DNA of 39,014 nt from Pyrinomonadaceae bacterium (GTDB lineage Bacteria; Acidobacteriota; Blastocatellia; Pyrinomonadales; Pyrinomonadaceae), in the NCBI GenBank assembly GCA_023717605.1, contig JAMQPH010000554.1, positions 1 through 39,014 on the forward strand, given 5' to 3'. Positions 37,385 to 39,014 of this stretch are shown here, in pieces (position 1 is the stretch's first letter; each line of letters opens with the position of its first letter). The translations under genes and the position numbers were made by a program. The notes under the pieces are model-generated. The model ran no database searches. It had not been told where the DNA came from and was given only the letters and a program-made list of their open reading frames with translations.

Positions 37385-38059
37385 TTACGGCACAATGGCT
37401 ATCTGATTGCTTACTTGTGTTACGCCAGGCGCAGCCCACGCTGCGGTTGCCGCTTCCTGCTTCTCAAACCAGGACCGCACGTTACCCCGCAAAGTCACTT
37501 TGCCATCGGAGGCTTGTACGATGATCCGACGAGCGTCGACTTCCGCACTGCGCTTCAGCGCATCCTCGATCTTGTCCTTGACCTCAATCGTCGAGACCTG
37601 CGGTTGGACCTTGATGTTGTCGGTTAGGCCCTTGACACCCGACAGGTATTTAACCGCAAATTCCGCAGCGTTCTTCTGGTAGTACCAATCAACGTTCCCT
37701 TGGAGTGTGATCCAACCGTCCTTCACGGTCAGTTTGATCTTCTCGTCGGGAACATCGACGCGCGCTTGCAATGCATCCAACGCTGCTGATGCAATGTCCG
37801 TGTCGGTCTTCTTAAACATCGGCTTCACCAGAATGTCGTTGGCCACCGCGCTGACACCATAGGTCTTGAGCGTCACACGCTCTGCTGCCAACTTCTCGCC
37901 GTATGTGTTTACAAACCCGGTCAACGTGACTACACCATTGTCGGTTGCGACCCCGAGGTCAGTTGACGTAATTTCCGGTTCCCAATCGAGCTGTCGCTCG
38001 ACTCTGTCACGCAGATCTGTGTCTGCGATATTGCTTTTTGCTCTATGAAGTAGAATCAT
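37385..38059 (-). CDS. Triple BON-domain protein (OsmY-like)
   Basis: Three repeats: LGVATDNGVVTLTGFVNTYGEKLAAE..., KLTVKDGWITLQGNVDWYYQKNAAE..., IIVQASDGKVTLRGNVRSWFEKQEA.... Confidence 0.9.
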   Translation of the reverse strand: MILLHRAKSNIADTDLRDRVERQLDWEPEITSTDLGVATDNGVVTLTGFVNTYGEKLAAERVTLKTYGVSAVANDILVKPMFKKTDTDIASAALDALQARVDVPDEKIKLTVKDGWITLQGNVDWYYQKNAAEFAVKYLSGVKGLTDNIKVQPQVSTIEVKDKIEDALKRSAEVDARRIIVQASDGKVTLRGNVRSWFEKQEAATAAWAAPGVTQVSNQIAIVP

Positions 38060-38108
38060 CGCGCCATACTTGTTCTCTCGAACAAGCGGTCTCAATGAAG
38101 CCCTTCCC
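38058..38108 (-). ncRNA. Group II intron domain VI and probable 3' end
   Basis: CUUGUUC-GAGA-GAACAAG hairpin (38069-38086) flanked by CC/GG pairing with an unpaired UAU containing a candidate branch A (38067), 7-9 nt before the likely 3' end. Confidence 0.7.
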
Positions 38109-38142
38109 GAACCGGACAGGCACCTTTCAGCGCATCCGGCTC
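38109..38142 (-). ncRNA. Group II intron domain V
   Basis: GAGCCGGAUGCGCUGAAAGGUGCCUGUCCGGUUC: lower helix GAGCCGGA/UCCGGUUC, upper helix capped by GAAA, catalytic AGC; same length and layout as the canonical 34-nt domain V. Confidence 0.92.
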
Positions 38143-39014
38143 TCCATCGCGCGCGAGCTCATCTCCATTTTCGAACATCTCCCAACGCAGTTAGGGAGTA
38201 TTCCTAAACGGAGGCATCGCGACTGTGGTCCTTCGCCTTGTGACCGGTGTTACCGTCTCCCGGGATGGACATTACTCCACCGACTACTACGACCACTCTG
38301 CCCCGACATGTGACATTGGCAACTCCGCCTGCCTACTCTCAATGAAGTGAGAGCCACACTGCGGTTCCGGCGTAGCTCGCATAGCAATTTACCCGCCGAC
38401 TTAGGTCTCCTTCCGATCCTTTACACCCGGACGAACCAGGCTCGAGACTTATCCGCGAGGTTCACGAAGTCCTCGCAGCCCCTTACGACTCGCAACCAGA
38501 ACCACAAGTCGCGGGGCAGGATGCGAGATTGCTCTCGCATTCCGCTGATCTCTCACACCACTTAGTCACAGTTAGGTGTGCTTTATGGACAGGATCTCGG
38601 ATTCGACAATTGCCGTCTGACCGTCTCGGCTTCCGTGACGAGCTCTTATTGGGAGTGTAACTCCCCCGCAAGCCTCGCCCGTTTCTCCTGCAAGCTTGAT
38701 CTCATGCCCGTTCGTTGCGGCTTATGCAACGAACTTCGGCAGGGTTAGGACGCCACTGCTTCGCCAGTGACCACCGGTTCCAACCGGCCTTGCTATGTGG
38801 CCTTTTCGCCGCGCCCTCTGGCTTCCATAACTCGTTCCTCTCTTTTCAAACATCATTCCTGCATCTAGAAACGACTGCCACTCACCGAAGAGTTTTGCAG
38901 CGACGCTTCTTTCTTTTTCTTGTTTGCAACTTCTCTTTGGAGCAAGACTCGTGCCTCTGCAAAAGACTAAAGTTAGGGTGTGTTAATGCTGGCAAGATTC
39001 GCAAAACAGAGGTG

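Larger units (their letters stand above)
38058..38860 (-). mobile_element. Group II intron, apparently ORF-less; 5' boundary approximate
   Basis: 34-nt domain V, domain VI-like hairpin 3' of it, many upstream hairpins (e.g. 38522-38539 with a GCAA loop; 38710-38734, 9 bp), no plausible protein-coding frame. Confidence 0.8.

Noticed and set aside
38038-38671. Short ORFs 38038..38313, 38347..38565 and 38483..38671 as genes
   Set aside because: They lie within the structured group II intron segment and show no protein family.
38870-39014. Short inverted segments (cctctg/cagagg) at the right edge
   Set aside because: Stem of about 6 bp with a long loop; likely chance, and context is cut by the window edge.

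Overview
39 kb bacterial window. Protein families (Oar-like TonB receptor with carboxypeptidase-like N-domain, winged-helix/TPR regulator, DUF5335-like proteins, TolB/PD40 repeats) suggest Acidobacteriota; this is inference. Left part: edge-truncated PD40 protein, secreted hypothetical, membrane winged-helix/TPR regulator and a TonB receptor. Then a cluster of gene remnants (aldo/keto reductase, GlcG/HbpS-like, SDR tail, two opposite-strand pieces of a sigma-54 activator). About 9.3-38 kb is a dense stress/dormancy-type island: DUF5335-like pair, erythromycin esterase-like, phosphoribosyltransferase, dienelactone hydrolase-like, FMN-binding PPOX-like protein, five universal stress protein genes, Ca- and Mg-type P-ATPases, 6-phosphofructokinase, Rieske protein, receiver-GGDEF protein, a phospholipid remodelling set (patatin, DUF374-like acyltransferase, AMP-ligase/ACP/PlsC fusion), BON proteins and two paralogous CxxC-x27-CxxC mini-proteins. 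More remnants (formate dehydrogenase tail, FAD oxidoreductase, ZIP transporter) are embedded in it. At the right edge (minus strand, about 38058-38860) is a structured non-coding segment with a 34-nt group II intron domain V and a domain VI-like hairpin ending at the start codon of a triple-BON gene. It looks like an ORF-less group II intron. No CRISPR array, rRNA or tRNA was recognised.
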